64,000 nt of DNA from Hydractinia symbiolongicarpus. Taxonomy: Eukaryota > Cnidaria > Hydrozoa > Anthoathecata > Hydractiniidae. Location of the stretch: contig NC_079881.1 in the NCBI RefSeq assembly GCF_029227915.1, forward strand, positions 11,383,501 to 11,447,500. Direction: 5' to 3'. Below are positions 63,521 to 64,000 of this stretch, piece by piece. Both the position numbers and the translations under genes were made by a program. A model generated the notes under the pieces. The model was not told the origin of the DNA. It searched no databases and worked only from the letters and a program-made list of their open reading frames with translations. Within the stretch, counting starts at the first letter, position 1. Each line of letters begins with the position of its first letter.

Positions 63521-64000
63521 AGGATAACATAGAGATTTTTAGGAGTAGTTTCAACTAATAGCCAATATAAAAAGCCTTCGAGAGGTAGGTATTGTCTATT
63601 AGATGAATATTGAAACTCAGTCAGTAATGTTAATAATGCCTGATGTTAATAATCCCAACCAGGAGACACAGCGTAATTTTTTTACCATTAAAAAATCTGA
63701 ATAGTAAGGTGGGAAAAAAAACTCGTTATAATATTCTCGATAAAAGCTGAGTTAACTAGGCTCATAATCCCCATATTTTTGTCTTTGTGCGCTTTGTGTT
63801 TATGGACACGCAAAATATTGATACACGAATAAGCATATAAATATAAGCTTTAGAACAATAGAGGAACCAGCCTTGTTAGAATTTTTTATATTTTTATCAA
63901 AAAGCGTGTATATAAAGACGGGCGAACAGTATGGTATAACAACAACACGGCCCGCCAAATAAAGTAAAACGACGCACCTGAATAAACAACATTAAATACA

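Larger units (their letters stand above)
62054..64000. other. Upstream region of the myosin gene
   Basis: No conserved coding sequence. It carries a CArG box (62765-62774) and, at the far end, a CCTCGTCCC-family MITE (63424-63520). A non-coding first exon is likely, because acceptor-like CTTAATAG and GATATAG stand just before the ATG. Its position was not determined. Confidence 0.5.

Overview
The window looks like nuclear DNA of a hydrozoan cnidarian (Hydra, Hydractinia or Clytia type). It is AT-rich, its genes are split into many small exons with GT-AG introns, and several families of short transposons are scattered through it. One gene encodes a secreted cationic precursor that resembles the arminin peptides known from Hydra. 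There is no prokaryotic operon structure. The species call is an inference.

Layout. 1-5746 (+): the 3' half of mitochondrial aconitase. 7280-13374 (-): a PHYHD1-type phytanoyl-CoA dioxygenase, convergent with aconitase. 13677-20312 (-): a complete but decayed tyrosine-recombinase retrotransposon (DIRS order, split direct repeats) with a 1-kb PIF/Harbinger-like element inside its reverse transcriptase. 21998-22960 (+): an intronless serine/threonine dehydratase. 22961-30913: a gene-poor stretch with a LINE fragment, a MITE and palindromes. 30914-41865 (+): ASPSCR1/TUG in 19 exons, with an unrelated single-exon coiled-coil gene (38698-39486) nested in one intron. 43320-47768 (-): a secreted-peptide locus with a signal-peptide exon, two short leader exons and a large exon of Arg-rich 16-residue repeats. 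Further 3' lie Gly-rich and Asp/Glu-rich exons whose splice phase would let them share the same leader. 51925-62053 (-): a full-length class II myosin heavy chain of non-muscle/smooth type in 20 coding exons, 1944 residues. 62054-64000 is its upstream region and carries a perfect CArg box.

How the parts relate. The conserved genes are unrelated housekeeping loci: TCA cycle, 2-oxoglutarate oxygenase, amino-acid catabolism, UBX/vesicle tethering and actomyosin. The novelty lies at 43320-47768. There a short acidic secreted leader feeds a polycationic repeat array and possibly, by alternative 3' exons, a Gly-rich polyanionic form. Exon models were built by hand from splice sites, codon phase and remembered family sequences. 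In ASPSCR1, myosin, the aconitase fragment and the cationic gene, every exon junction keeps phase and the summed lengths are multiples of three.
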